Assembly (NCBI GenBank): GCA_002254285.1 | Contig: NIUZ01000028.1 | Span: 1 to 17,509 of the forward strand | Direction of reading: 5' to 3' | Source of the DNA: Bacteroidetes bacterium 4572_112 | GTDB taxonomy: Bacteria; Bacteroidota; Bacteroidia; Bacteroidales; UBA1556 | Length of the DNA: 17,509 bases | In this document: positions 7,414 through 15,489 of the stretch, piece after piece | Numbering within the stretch: position 1 is the first letter of the stretch | How the letters are laid out: each line of letters starts with the position of its first letter | Position numbers and translations under genes: made by a program | Notes under the pieces: model-generated | The model's database searches: none | Told to the model about the DNA's origin: nothing | Seen by the model: only the letters and a program-made list of their open reading frames with translations

Positions 7414-7473
7414 CAAATAATGGGATTTTTATATTTCATTAATATTGCAAATAACCATAAAAAACACAAAGAC

Positions 7474-7731
7474 ATGAATATAACAAAAGAAGTAACCATA
7501 GAGGATTTAATAGAGGAAGTCCCATCATCAGTAAAATACCTTATGGTACAAGGAATTCGTTGTATCGTATGTGGTGAGCCTATTTGGGGAAGCCTTGAGG
7601 AAGCTGCTGAAGAAAAAGGCTTTACTGCCGAAGATATCGAAAAATTTGTTGAGGAATTACAAATTTTAGCCGACAATCCTGAGCAAGATGGTGGTGGATT
7701 TGAGAAAATAATTAATGTGAAGAAAATGTAG
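7474..7731 (+). CDS. Small DUF1858-type protein with CxxC motif
   Basis: The ATG at 7474 gives an 85-residue protein; an in-frame upstream extension to 7396 is not protein-like for this family. Residues 5-60 fit the DUF1858 (hybrid-cluster-protein-associated redox disulfide) pattern: VTIEDLIEEVPSSVKYL, then GIRC-IVC-G with a CxxC pair (C30 and C33), then WGSLEEAAEEKG. Related domains occur alone or joined to iron-sulfur repair or hybrid-cluster proteins, which suggests a role in thiol or redox chemistry, but no function is proven. The tail contains an acidic, Gly-rich stretch (NPEQDGGG). It is not in an operon with either neighbour: the strong hairpin at 7755 follows it. Confidence 0.85.
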   Translation: MNITKEVTIEDLIEEVPSSVKYLMVQGIRCIVCGEPIWGSLEEAAEEKGFTAEDIEKFVEELQILADNPEQDGGGFEKIINVKKM

Positions 7732-7754
7732 TTTATTTCTTCATTCTGTAAAAT

Positions 7755-7791
7755 GACAAAGCCTGATTATTATTAATAATCAGGCTTTGTC
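7755..7791. terminator. Bidirectional terminator between convergent genes
   Basis: GACAAAGCCTGATTATTA and its exact reverse complement flank a single T, making an 18-bp perfect inverted repeat (about 17 pairs at most, allowing a loop). It lies midway between the stop of the DUF1858 gene (7731) and the stop of the minus-strand lipoprotein gene (7808), and is followed by T-rich sequence (CGTTATAATTTATAATATT) on the plus side and AAAATGAAG-type sequence on the other. It should end transcription from both sides. Confidence 0.85.
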
Positions 7792-7807
7792 GTTATAATT
7801 TATAATA

Positions 7808-8440
7808 TTACTTCGTACCCCAGCGCATAAGGCTATAGGTTTTTATATTCCCGGCAAGATCCTTGGCATCTTCTCGATAAATAAGCCCAATATTAACCGA
7901 ATAATAAAAGTGACTAACATACTCTTTGTTCAAAAATGGCAATGAGATTGTATATCTCGCTTCAATTGCGGGAAAGCTACCTGCAATACACTCAGTACTA
8001 TTTCCTAAAATATGTATTACCCTATGTGTGTGACTAAAAACTAGCCCCGAACTCATTATTTTATTATTAAATAGAGTGTCGTTATCATATTTATGATAGA
8101 ATAATTTCTCGCCCTTATCATCAACCAAATAAGACGACGAATCGCGCAAATACTCAGTATAATTTATTGTCGGAACACGATATTCGAAGTAAATAATTCC
8201 ATTAATATCTTTTGTTGTTGCAATATAAGCACTATCTGTTCTAACATAAGTTGAATTTCCATTTTCATCAACATTATTAACCTGATAAATCCAATAATTG
8301 CCAACCTCCATAGGGATGAAGCTTAATTCGCCATTATCAATTTTATCAATTGTAACATCCTCCTGCTTACTACATGAATAGCTTAGTACTATTATACTGA
8401 GTATAATTATGATACTAAATAATTGTGTATATCTTGTCAT
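7808..8440 (-). CDS. Unknown lipoprotein, last gene of the urea-transporter/M23 operon
   Basis: The ATG at 8440 gives 210 residues and a lipoprotein signal: MTRYTQLF, a hydrophobic core IIIILSIIVLSY, and SC with C23 as lipidated Cys. An upstream in-frame extension overlaps the previous gene and is unlikely. The mature protein begins with an acidic linker and then a FIPMEVGNYWIYQV segment, a start often seen in Bacteroidota lipoproteins of beta-sandwich type. I do not recognise a named family. It starts 1 nt after the stop of the TPR gene, so translation is probably coupled. It is the fourth gene of the operon and likely sits in the outer or inner membrane with the operon's other envelope proteins. 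Confidence 0.85.
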   Translation of the reverse strand: MTRYTQLFSIIIILSIIVLSYSCSKQEDVTIDKIDNGELSFIPMEVGNYWIYQVNNVDENGNSTYVRTDSAYIATTKDINGIIYFEYRVPTINYTEYLRDSSSYLVDDKGEKLFYHKYDNDTLFNNKIMSSGLVFSHTHRVIHILGNSTECIAGSFPAIEARYTISLPFLNKEYVSHFYYSVNIGLIYREDAKDLAGNIKTYSLMRWGTK

Positions 8441-8441
8441 A

Positions 8442-9050
8442 TTATTTAATAAGATTAAGTCCTTCTTTTGCAGATTCGTTATCAGGATACAAAAGTAAAG
8501 CATTCTTAAACAGTATTTTGGCTTCTCGTAATTTTCCTAAATAGTAATTATTCCAAGCAGCTCCAATTACCACATCAAATGTAAAAGGGTATTGATTAAG
8601 AATTAGTTTATAAACCTTTTCAGCTTTTGTATACTCCCCAGCATAAAAATAAATTTGTGCTAATTTCAAATTTGCTGTATAATTATTAGGCGCAATTTCT
8701 AGTATTTGCAAATACAAAGATTTTACATTTTCCCAATTTCCTAATGAGGATTCTGGATAAGTTTTACCCAAGCGAGCTTCTATACTCAGGGGCTTTAGTT
8801 TTAAGCAAATATCGTAATATTCGTTGCTCTGCATTAGCTGACCCGACAAATAATTCAACCACCCTAATCTCAGATTAGTGGCATAGGATTTTTTATCATA
8901 AACTTTAATTAATACCGATGCGGCCTCATCATACCTTGTTTCTTGTTCTAATTTATAGCTTTGCAAAAAAGCTTCTTCTACACCCTGAGCTGAAGTAGAA
9001 ACTACTAACAGCATTAATATACCTATTATACTATGTTTTAAAATTTCCAT
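8442..9050 (-). CDS. Secreted TPR protein
   Basis: This 202-residue protein has a signal peptide (MEILKHSIIGILMLLVVSTSAQG, cleavage near SAQ) and then helical tetratricopeptide repeats from about 25 to 200, for example NYTANLKLAQIYFYAGEYTKAEKVY and AAWNNYYLGKLREAKILFKNAL. TPRs bind partner proteins, so it may be a periplasmic adaptor. Its start lies inside the end of the upstream barrel gene (13-nt overlap), and GGAGGA sits six nt before the ATG: a good Shine-Dalgarno, which is unusual for Bacteroidota and points to efficient translation at this overlap. The next gene follows after 1 nt. Confidence 0.88.
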   Translation of the reverse strand: MEILKHSIIGILMLLVVSTSAQGVEEAFLQSYKLEQETRYDEAASVLIKVYDKKSYATNLRLGWLNYLSGQLMQSNEYYDICLKLKPLSIEARLGKTYPESSLGNWENVKSLYLQILEIAPNNYTANLKLAQIYFYAGEYTKAEKVYKLILNQYPFTFDVVIGAAWNNYYLGKLREAKILFKNALLLYPDNESAKEGLNLIK

Positions 9051-10426
9051 TGAATTCCTCCTACAATATTAAACTGTGAATAACCTATTTCATTATTATT
9101 AACATCTTCTAGTTGGTCAGGGCCTCTTCCTGAGCCATTACCTTGCCCTTTTGCCGTACGTATAGTTGATGGTTGAACTAATAAATCCTCTTGAACTTTA
9201 TTTGCTGAACTAAGAATATACTGTGGCCCAAAATAAAAGTTCCATTTATCAGAAAATATATAAATCAACTTAGCATTAAGCATAAACTTAGTTTTATATG
9301 CTAGCTCATACGAATAATTATAATTTATCATGGTAAAGTCCTGCACATCACCAATTATTGCAGAACCTTCGAGCCAAATATTATTTGCAACCTTACCTCC
9401 TACTTTTTGGAATATAATAGGTCGAATAGCATTGCTTCCTGCCTTGAAAGCAGAAACCTCAGTGATACTATATAAATTCAGATTACCTTTTGGAAACCAC
9501 CTAAAACTAGCCCCAAACTGAATATTATCTCTATCATAGAAATTAGAATATACACCATTAATACCTATTTGCACTTTCTTAAAACGGTATTTATAACTCA
9601 AGCCAAGCATTAAACTACTATTATCATAATTCTTAAAATCCATTATTAATGTGGAATCCCAAATACCGTAAGGATTACCATTTACCGAATGGTAGCCAAA
9701 AGCAAAATCAATGGTGTTTTTGGAATCAATATGCAAACGAGGTTTTATATTAAACACATGCTGATCCATAGTATAGTTTCTAATATTAAACTCTACTTGA
9801 TTCTCAACAGCAGCAACCATCCCTATACGAGAGAAGGCATATCTAAAGTCAAGCTCTAACTTGCCAGAAGCTATATAATGACCGCCAATACCAATAGTAT
9901 TGATTGTTTGCTGATAATTAAGTTGTGAATATGCTTTGTCATCATCCATTCGCAATTTACCCTCTTCAATGGGAGCAAAAGCATTTCCATTAATATAACT
10001 GAGGTAAATATTGCCTCTATGTTTCATCCTTACATTGGAATCCAGGGCTTCGGTATTTGTAAATATTCTTTCTGCTGTACAATTCTGTTTAGTATATAAT
10101 AATGCCCGGTAGTATAAATCTATAAATGCAAGGTCAGATTTTGCTATAACATTTTGCTCAAAAGCCTTATCAAAATAGTAGCTAGCAGTATAGTAATCAC
10201 CAATATAGAAATTGGCCACAGCCAAACGATATGTCAAATAATAATAATCGATATTATTCTGTTTTGCCAACTTGCCATAATATATTACCGAATCCCATTC
10301 AGCATTATTATAATGCGCCAAGCTCTTTTCGTTTATCTCCTTAAAACTACTTTGAGCAAAAAGACTTGATGATGCAAATACTATCAAAAGCATCAATATG
10401 TTTCTTATATATTTTCCTTTATTCAT
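9038..10426 (-). CDS. TPR plus outer-membrane beta-barrel protein
   Basis: The ATG at 10426 gives 462 residues; a TTG one codon upstream is less likely. A signal peptide (MNKGKYIRNILMLLIVFASSSLFAQ) precedes a TPR-like helical region at about 28-135, then from about 165 a run of amphipathic beta-strands with many aromatic residues, ending in ...IVGGIQWKF. The terminal Phe is typical of proteins inserted into the outer membrane by the Bam complex. The TPR-then-barrel order recalls YaiO-like proteins, but I cannot show homology. A Gly/Arg/Asn-rich loop (GQGNGSGRG) near 425 precedes the last strand. It is the second gene of the operon, 19 nt after the urea-transporter/M23 gene, and could provide an outer-membrane counterpart to that inner-membrane protein. 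Confidence 0.85.
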   Translation of the reverse strand: MNKGKYIRNILMLLIVFASSSLFAQSSFKEINEKSLAHYNNAEWDSVIYYGKLAKQNNIDYYYLTYRLAVANFYIGDYYTASYYFDKAFEQNVIAKSDLAFIDLYYRALLYTKQNCTAERIFTNTEALDSNVRMKHRGNIYLSYINGNAFAPIEEGKLRMDDDKAYSQLNYQQTINTIGIGGHYIASGKLELDFRYAFSRIGMVAAVENQVEFNIRNYTMDQHVFNIKPRLHIDSKNTIDFAFGYHSVNGNPYGIWDSTLIMDFKNYDNSSLMLGLSYKYRFKKVQIGINGVYSNFYDRDNIQFGASFRWFPKGNLNLYSITEVSAFKAGSNAIRPIIFQKVGGKVANNIWLEGSAIIGDVQDFTMINYNYSYELAYKTKFMLNAKLIYIFSDKWNFYFGPQYILSSANKVQEDLLVQPSTIRTAKGQGNGSGRGPDQLEDVNNNEIGYSQFNIVGGIQWKF

Positions 10427-10445
10427 CAATATTATTTATGTTCTA

Positions 10446-12641
10446 TTAGCTTAATTTTCGGCTAAAAGTATATCTTTCGCCTTCGAAATCTACATTCCAC
10501 TCTGCCGATTCGTTGGATATAATTATATGCTCTGCACTAAGTTGCTGTTTTGGTTTTCCAAAAATAATTTCAGCAAAATCAGCCTTAAGTTTAATCTCCG
10601 AATCATCAAGAAATTGTTTCTGACTTAGATAACTCATTTTATATGTAGGCTTAATAAATACAACAAATGGAGCAACAAAATCTTGCATAATTCTAAGCAT
10701 ACTTATTTCAGATATTGGTAGCGAATCCTCAACAACTACACCTTTATAATAGCCGAAAATAACTCTAAAACTACTTAGATAAAACCAGTATAATGGGTCA
10801 GATTTAGAGCCTTTATACGAAGAAAAGATAAGCTCATTATCTGTGGCCGTAAAAAAAGCATAACTATTGGTATCAGCGCTGTATATATATGTTTGATTAC
10901 TATAATCAACTCCGACTATCCATTTTAAACTCTTATTATTAAATTCTTTCTTTGCCTTGCTTTTCAATTCCCACTGAATCTCTTGACCAGGCACAAACTT
11001 AAACGCTTGCACAAGCACATTGCTATTGGAAATATTCTCTACATTCTGTTCTTGCTTAGGGATTTGAGAACTAAAGAAGTTAAACTCATCGCCACTATTT
11101 TGCACATAAGGCCCAAGAGCATATTTATGAGTTTTGGAACCCACAAAAGCTGTTTTCTGTATTTGCAGATGCAAATGTGGATATGGCGAACGTCCCGAAT
11201 TCCCCACATGAGCTAATAACTCACCCTTGCGCACCCATTGTCCTTTATAAACCTGAAAGCTTCCGGCTTTTATATGACTTATTTGTGAGTAAAGCTGCTC
11301 GGCATGTTTTATAACAATGGTATTTCCCCAATTATGAACCAAATCCATTTTGCCAATCTCATTATCTGGTATATTATCAACAATTTCAATAACCTCCCCT
11401 GCTGCTGGAGCAATAATCGGTTTATTATAACAGAAATAATCCTTTACTCTGTCCCCTTGATCAAGGTATTCGCTGTCGCCTTCTTGAATTACAAAATCCC
11501 ATGCATACTGCCAATCACCTGTATGAGTAATATCGCCTGTATGCCCCTGATTAATAAACCACTGACCAAAAAATGGCAAACCTATAGAAATTGGTGAGTT
11601 AGAACCAAAGCGCTTATAGAAGTTGATATTTGAATATAAATTCTTTTCGGGAGAAAATTGCTGAATGCCTACCAGCTCTGGTTTTCGAAAGTTCCGAACC
11701 CTATACTTAAGCACCAGCAACATACTCAACACCACAATATTGAAAGCCAAAGAATATGTTGATAGCTGATATATTGCCAAAATTTCGGAAGTACCACTTA
11801 CCAATATTGATAAGATTGGGATTAAAAGTACCGTCATTAAAAACGAATACCAGGAAGGAATAATAAAGAACCCTCCAATTGCAATTGCGGTAAGTATGAA
11901 ATTAAAACCAATATATCCATAATTAAGATCACCCAAATTAGCTCCAATTATTTGATAATAACCATAAGCAGAGTAGAAGCCTAATAAACTTAGTACGAAA
12001 GATATACGAGAATTTATAAGTATGGCTAAAGCTATAATTATTCCTGCATAAATATTATATTGAAAGAAGATAGCTCCCAAAGAAACAAAATACATTTGTA
12101 AAGAAGGTGGCATATCTAAGCCCTTGATATTTAAATGCGTTTGCAATAAATCATTACCTCCCAGAACTACCAAATCATTATAAGAATAAACTCCTAATTC
12201 ACTTATTTCTAAAGATGTATAATGCCTTGCCGCTAAGCTAACAATCCATATTCCGAAAAGAAAAGGTAAGCTTAAAAAAGGTAATCCATATTTGGCAAGA
12301 AAAGCCTCCATCACCACCGTAATGAATAAGGTAAGTACCGACGAAAATATCACCAAAAGGACAAACTCGAAACTAAATTGATAATAAATACCCAAGCCCA
12401 AGCCAACTAGTAAGCTATTGAATCCATAAAGACCATTGATGATTTTGCTTTTATCAAGGCCTAATAATAAGGCGGAAAAATGACTTGCAATAATGGCTAT
12501 TATACCACTAACACCAGCATTAATACTAAAAAACGAAACCAATAATAAAGTTGCACCAAGCAGCTTGCCATCAGAAAAAAATATCTGCGAATAGCTACTT
12601 AAAATACTCTTAATAATAAGTTGTGATTTGGTCTTTAGCAT
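10446..12641 (-). CDS. Urea-transporter-like membrane protein fused to M23 metallopeptidase
   Basis: This 731-residue protein has three parts. Residues about 15-315 are a polytopic membrane domain resembling the urea transporter family (PF03253): NGLYGFNSLLVGLGLG at 69-84, LPFLSLPFLFGIWIV at 120-134, and a second-half match GYIGFNFILTAIAIGGFF near 242-259, which fits the two-fold repeat of that fold. Residues about 350-520 are an M23 peptidase: H373 and D382 are candidate zinc ligands, H456 is the general histidine, and H489-L-H491 is the HxH motif, so it looks active. Residues 540-731 are a beta-rich extension that I do not recognise. Urea transporters are normally 300-400 residues without a peptidase. 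The fusion suggests a channel tied to cell-wall cleavage, but the transported solute is unproven. It is the first gene of a four-gene operon. Confidence 0.85.
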   Translation of the reverse strand: MLKTKSQLIIKSILSSYSQIFFSDGKLLGATLLLVSFFSINAGVSGIIAIIASHFSALLLGLDKSKIINGLYGFNSLLVGLGLGIYYQFSFEFVLLVIFSSVLTLFITVVMEAFLAKYGLPFLSLPFLFGIWIVSLAARHYTSLEISELGVYSYNDLVVLGGNDLLQTHLNIKGLDMPPSLQMYFVSLGAIFFQYNIYAGIIIALAILINSRISFVLSLLGFYSAYGYYQIIGANLGDLNYGYIGFNFILTAIAIGGFFIIPSWYSFLMTVLLIPILSILVSGTSEILAIYQLSTYSLAFNIVVLSMLLVLKYRVRNFRKPELVGIQQFSPEKNLYSNINFYKRFGSNSPISIGLPFFGQWFINQGHTGDITHTGDWQYAWDFVIQEGDSEYLDQGDRVKDYFCYNKPIIAPAAGEVIEIVDNIPDNEIGKMDLVHNWGNTIVIKHAEQLYSQISHIKAGSFQVYKGQWVRKGELLAHVGNSGRSPYPHLHLQIQKTAFVGSKTHKYALGPYVQNSGDEFNFFSSQIPKQEQNVENISNSNVLVQAFKFVPGQEIQWELKSKAKKEFNNKSLKWIVGVDYSNQTYIYSADTNSYAFFTATDNELIFSSYKGSKSDPLYWFYLSSFRVIFGYYKGVVVEDSLPISEISMLRIMQDFVAPFVVFIKPTYKMSYLSQKQFLDDSEIKLKADFAEIIFGKPKQQLSAEHIIISNESAEWNVDFEGERYTFSRKLS

Positions 12642-12761
12642 TTGGCTAAAATATTAATAAATTATTAGTAAAACTACAACTGCGATAACATAAAGACATC
12701 TATTGTTGTATATAGGTTGCAGAATAAGAGATTTAGACCCATATAATGGGAATTAATTGCG

Positions 12762-13211
12762 TTAAATTTTTCTTTTTTTACTAAAAAATTTCTTAAGTAG
12801 TTTTGACGATTCCTCTTCCATCAAGCCACTAGACACCTCTGTTTTGGGATGAAAAAGTTTATTACCAGCCTTTTTATAACCATACCTATCGTCGGAGGCA
12901 GCATAAATAACTTTTGCAAAGCGAGTCCAGTAACTAGCACCGGCACACATTACGCAGGGTTCAAGAGTTACATATAGAGTACATTCGTTAAGAAATTTGC
13001 TTCCCAAGAAGTTCTCAGCAGCAGTAATAGCCAACATTTCGGCATGAGCCGTAACATCAGTAAGGGTTTCGGTCATATTATGCGCACGGGCAATAATTTT
13101 GTCATTGCAAACTATCACTGCTCCTATTGGCACTTCATTCTCAGCAAATGCATTCTCAGCCTCATTCAGAGCCTGGCGCATATAGTATTCATCATTATAT
13201 ACTTGTATCAT
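12762..13211 (-). CDS. tadA: tRNA-specific adenosine deaminase
   Basis: This 149-residue protein is the usual size for TadA, which converts the wobble adenosine of tRNA-Arg(ACG) to inosine. It has the zinc and catalytic motifs of the cytidine/deoxycytidylate deaminase fold: H56-A-E58-M, where E58 is the proton shuttle, and PCVMCAGA with both zinc-binding Cys at about 86 and 89. The N-terminal helix (YYMRQALNEAENAF) and PIGAVIV match TadA. A basic tail ends it (KKFFSKKRKI). It is transcribed separately from the operon on the same strand, with 120 nt between them, in which I see only a short CCCAT/ATGGG hairpin at 12738-12750. It diverges from the sensor kinase at 13321. Confidence 0.95.
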   Translation of the reverse strand: MIQVYNDEYYMRQALNEAENAFAENEVPIGAVIVCNDKIIARAHNMTETLTDVTAHAEMLAITAAENFLGSKFLNECTLYVTLEPCVMCAGASYWTRFAKVIYAASDDRYGYKKAGNKLFHPKTEVSSGLMEEESSKLLKKFFSKKRKI

Positions 13212-13215
13212 CCTA

Positions 13216-13242
13216 CAAAAGTACAGTTTATTGCTTTTTCAA
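13216..13242 (-). promoter_or_regulatory. Candidate promoter of tadA, near-leaderless
   Basis: On the minus strand TACTTTTG (13223-13216) matches the TAnnTTTG -7 element, and TTG (13242-13240) lies 16 nt upstream as a -33 element. The -7 element ends only 4 nt before the ATG, so transcription would start at or inside the first codon and the mRNA would be leaderless or nearly so. Confidence 0.45.
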
Positions 13243-13320
13243 TCTACTTTTTTAATAATTTAGCCAATTGTAATACTAATTGAGGTTTATTATAAAATTA
13301 TCACAAAATATTTCAGCACT

Positions 13321-15462
13321 ATGACAAAGGCTATATCGCTATTAACCATATTATTGTGTTTTATTGGTGCTAGTATTTACGCACAATCAGATAAAAGTTT
13401 AATATCTGAGCAATCTCCTTTTGCTGATAAATCCATCAGTTTTCTAGAGCTCGCTAATGCTGAAAAAAATGCTACTCTTAGGCAAAACTATATTGACTCC
13501 GCAGAATACTACTATAAAAAAGACCCACAGGACACTATTTTATTAAAGATATACTACGCCAAATATAAGAATGATGTTAAACTGAAGAATTATTCTACAG
13601 CAATATCTGATAGCAAAGCGGGTATTAATCTTTCTAAATCTATAAATAAGAAGGATTATGAAGCCACTTTTAATAAATCATTAGGGCAGGTTTACTATTA
13701 TCAAAAATTAAATGATTCTGCATATATATATCTTGATAAAGCATTAAATATATATTTGGAACTTATAGAAAGCAGTAAAGACACCATAGCTTCATATTAC
13801 GAAAAGGCTGGCTATTGTATTTATAAAAAAGGCCGAATATTATACCGTCAAAACAAATTTGACCTAGCAATTAAGGAGCTTTACCATTGCATACAATATT
13901 ACAATGTTTCAGAAAATAAGACTTGGATAATACAGGTAAAAACCATTATTGGTAATATTTACTATGCAAATGGCGATAATGAAAGCGCATATAAAGAATA
14001 TACAAATATCCTTAGATTATGGAATGATGCATTCCCTAACAAAAAACCTTATAGTACATATCTTAATTTAGGTTCTATTTATTTGAGCCGACAGGATTAT
14101 GATTCGGCATTGGTATATTATATGAAAGCTTATAATATTAATAAAACCAAAGTAGAAAGCGGTATAAAGGGTGCTGGTCTTTTAATGAATATTGGTATTG
14201 CATATAAGCGTAAGGAGATGTATGACAGTTCGTTTATATATTTCAATAAAGCCAAGAAAATATATTCTGATAATAATTTTGAATCTGGTGTAGTACGCAC
14301 TCAAGCAAATATCGGTTTGGGATATATTGAAATGAAGGAGTTTAATAAAGCTGAGAAAGAGCTAAAAGAAGTACTGCCTAAAAGCATTGCCTTACATCAG
14401 GACCTAACTACTCAGGAGGTATATATGGGACTTTATGTTATTAATAACCATAAAAAAAAGTATCAGAAAGCATTGGAGTATTATCAAGCATCAATAAACC
14501 TAAAGGATTCAATACACTCCATAGAAATTACAAACAAAATAAATCAGTATAAGGAGCAATTTGAGACTGCAAAAAAAGATAAAGATATTGCAAACCTGCA
14601 ACAACTTGCAGCATTACAGAAACTTGAGAAAGAGAAACAGCTAAAACTGAATAAAAAGCAGAAACTTATTAGCGTATTATTGACAATTTTGGCGGTGGCA
14701 TTGGTTTCAATATTATTGGTATTACGACGATTTTATCAGCTAAAAAGAACTGCCGATTTGGATAAACATAAAAAGCAGGAAGAGAAAAATCAGCAAAAAG
14801 TACTTGACTTGGTAAAACGACAAGAGGTAAATTCCATAAACTCGTATATGGAAGGTCAAGATAAAGAGCGTGGTCGCATTGCAAGTGAATTACACGATAG
14901 GCTAGGAAGTTTACTATCCACCGTAAAATTGCATTTTAGCAGTTTTGAGGCCGACATGGAAGGCAATAAGGAGAGTAAGGAGAGCTTTAGTTTTGCTTTA
15001 GATCTACTCGATAATTCGGTTCAAGAAGTACGTACTATTTCGCATAACTTATCAAAGGGGGTGCTTACACAATTTGGATTACGTGGTGCTATCGAAAACC
15101 TGAGAGATGCAATTAATACTGCTGGAAAAATTCAAGTAAAGTATATAAGTACAGGTAGTAATGTGGGATTACCTCCAGAGATTGAAATTGAGATATTTAG
15201 AATAATTCAGGAGCTAATCACCAATGCCATAAAACACTCTAAGAGCGACGAAATATTTATTCAGCAAATAAATGATAACGATAGCATGAGTATTACAATT
15301 GAGGACCAAGGAATAGGATTTGATATAACTAAGCTTAAAGGCAAAGGAATAGGGCTTGATAATTTACGAATGCGTGCTGAAAATATTGGTGCAATTTACC
15401 ACTACGAAACCGCTCCAGGGCAGGGTACATCAGTTAGTATAGAAATTAAAAGCGACAATTAG
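13321..15462 (+). CDS. TPR sensor histidine kinase, HisKA_3 type
   Basis: This 713-residue protein has a signal peptide (1-21, cleavage after YAQ), tetratricopeptide repeats at about 50-400, a coiled coil at 405-445, and a membrane helix at about 449-469. The kinase core is of the NarX/DesK class (HisKA_3): ERGRIASELHDRLG with H525 as phospho-acceptor. The HATPase_c domain shows N-box ELITNAIKHS (N635), G1 DQGIGF (662-667) and G2 GKGIGL (674-679), so all key residues are present. Kinases of this class normally work with a LuxR/NarL-type regulator; none is in the window, but one may lie downstream. The next gene starts 27 nt later and is probably co-transcribed. The start ATG gives a clean signal peptide. 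It differs from the kinase at the left end, which is HisKA type. Confidence 0.93.
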   Translation: MTKAISLLTILLCFIGASIYAQSDKSLISEQSPFADKSISFLELANAEKNATLRQNYIDSAEYYYKKDPQDTILLKIYYAKYKNDVKLKNYSTAISDSKAGINLSKSINKKDYEATFNKSLGQVYYYQKLNDSAYIYLDKALNIYLELIESSKDTIASYYEKAGYCIYKKGRILYRQNKFDLAIKELYHCIQYYNVSENKTWIIQVKTIIGNIYYANGDNESAYKEYTNILRLWNDAFPNKKPYSTYLNLGSIYLSRQDYDSALVYYMKAYNINKTKVESGIKGAGLLMNIGIAYKRKEMYDSSFIYFNKAKKIYSDNNFESGVVRTQANIGLGYIEMKEFNKAEKELKEVLPKSIALHQDLTTQEVYMGLYVINNHKKKYQKALEYYQASINLKDSIHSIEITNKINQYKEQFETAKKDKDIANLQQLAALQKLEKEKQLKLNKKQKLISVLLTILAVALVSILLVLRRFYQLKRTADLDKHKKQEEKNQQKVLDLVKRQEVNSINSYMEGQDKERGRIASELHDRLGSLLSTVKLHFSSFEADMEGNKESKESFSFALDLLDNSVQEVRTISHNLSKGVLTQFGLRGAIENLRDAINTAGKIQVKYISTGSNVGLPPEIEIEIFRIIQELITNAIKHSKSDEIFIQQINDNDSMSITIEDQGIGFDITKLKGKGIGLDNLRMRAENIGAIYHYETAPGQGTSVSIEIKSDN

Positions 15463-15489
15463 GCAATAGAGCCTAAACAATGATATAGT

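Noticed and set aside
6790..7416. Three minus-strand open frames across the OmpA gene end
   Set aside because: They are antisense to the conserved peptidoglycan-binding domain and to the following hairpin region, with no start context or recognisable product.
7396..7473. Upstream in-frame start of the DUF1858 gene
   Set aside because: The extra 26 residues are not part of the domain and overlap the best -7 promoter element at 7406-7413.
8441..8503. N-terminal extension of the minus-strand lipoprotein
   Set aside because: It overlaps the end of the TPR gene, and the ATG at 8440 gives a standard lipoprotein signal 1 nt after that gene's stop.
12642..12761. Possible small RNA or promoter in the gap between tadA and the urea-transporter/M23 gene
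   Set aside because: Only a weak TAnnTTTG-like element (TATTTTAG) and a 5-bp hairpin are visible; not enough to call either.
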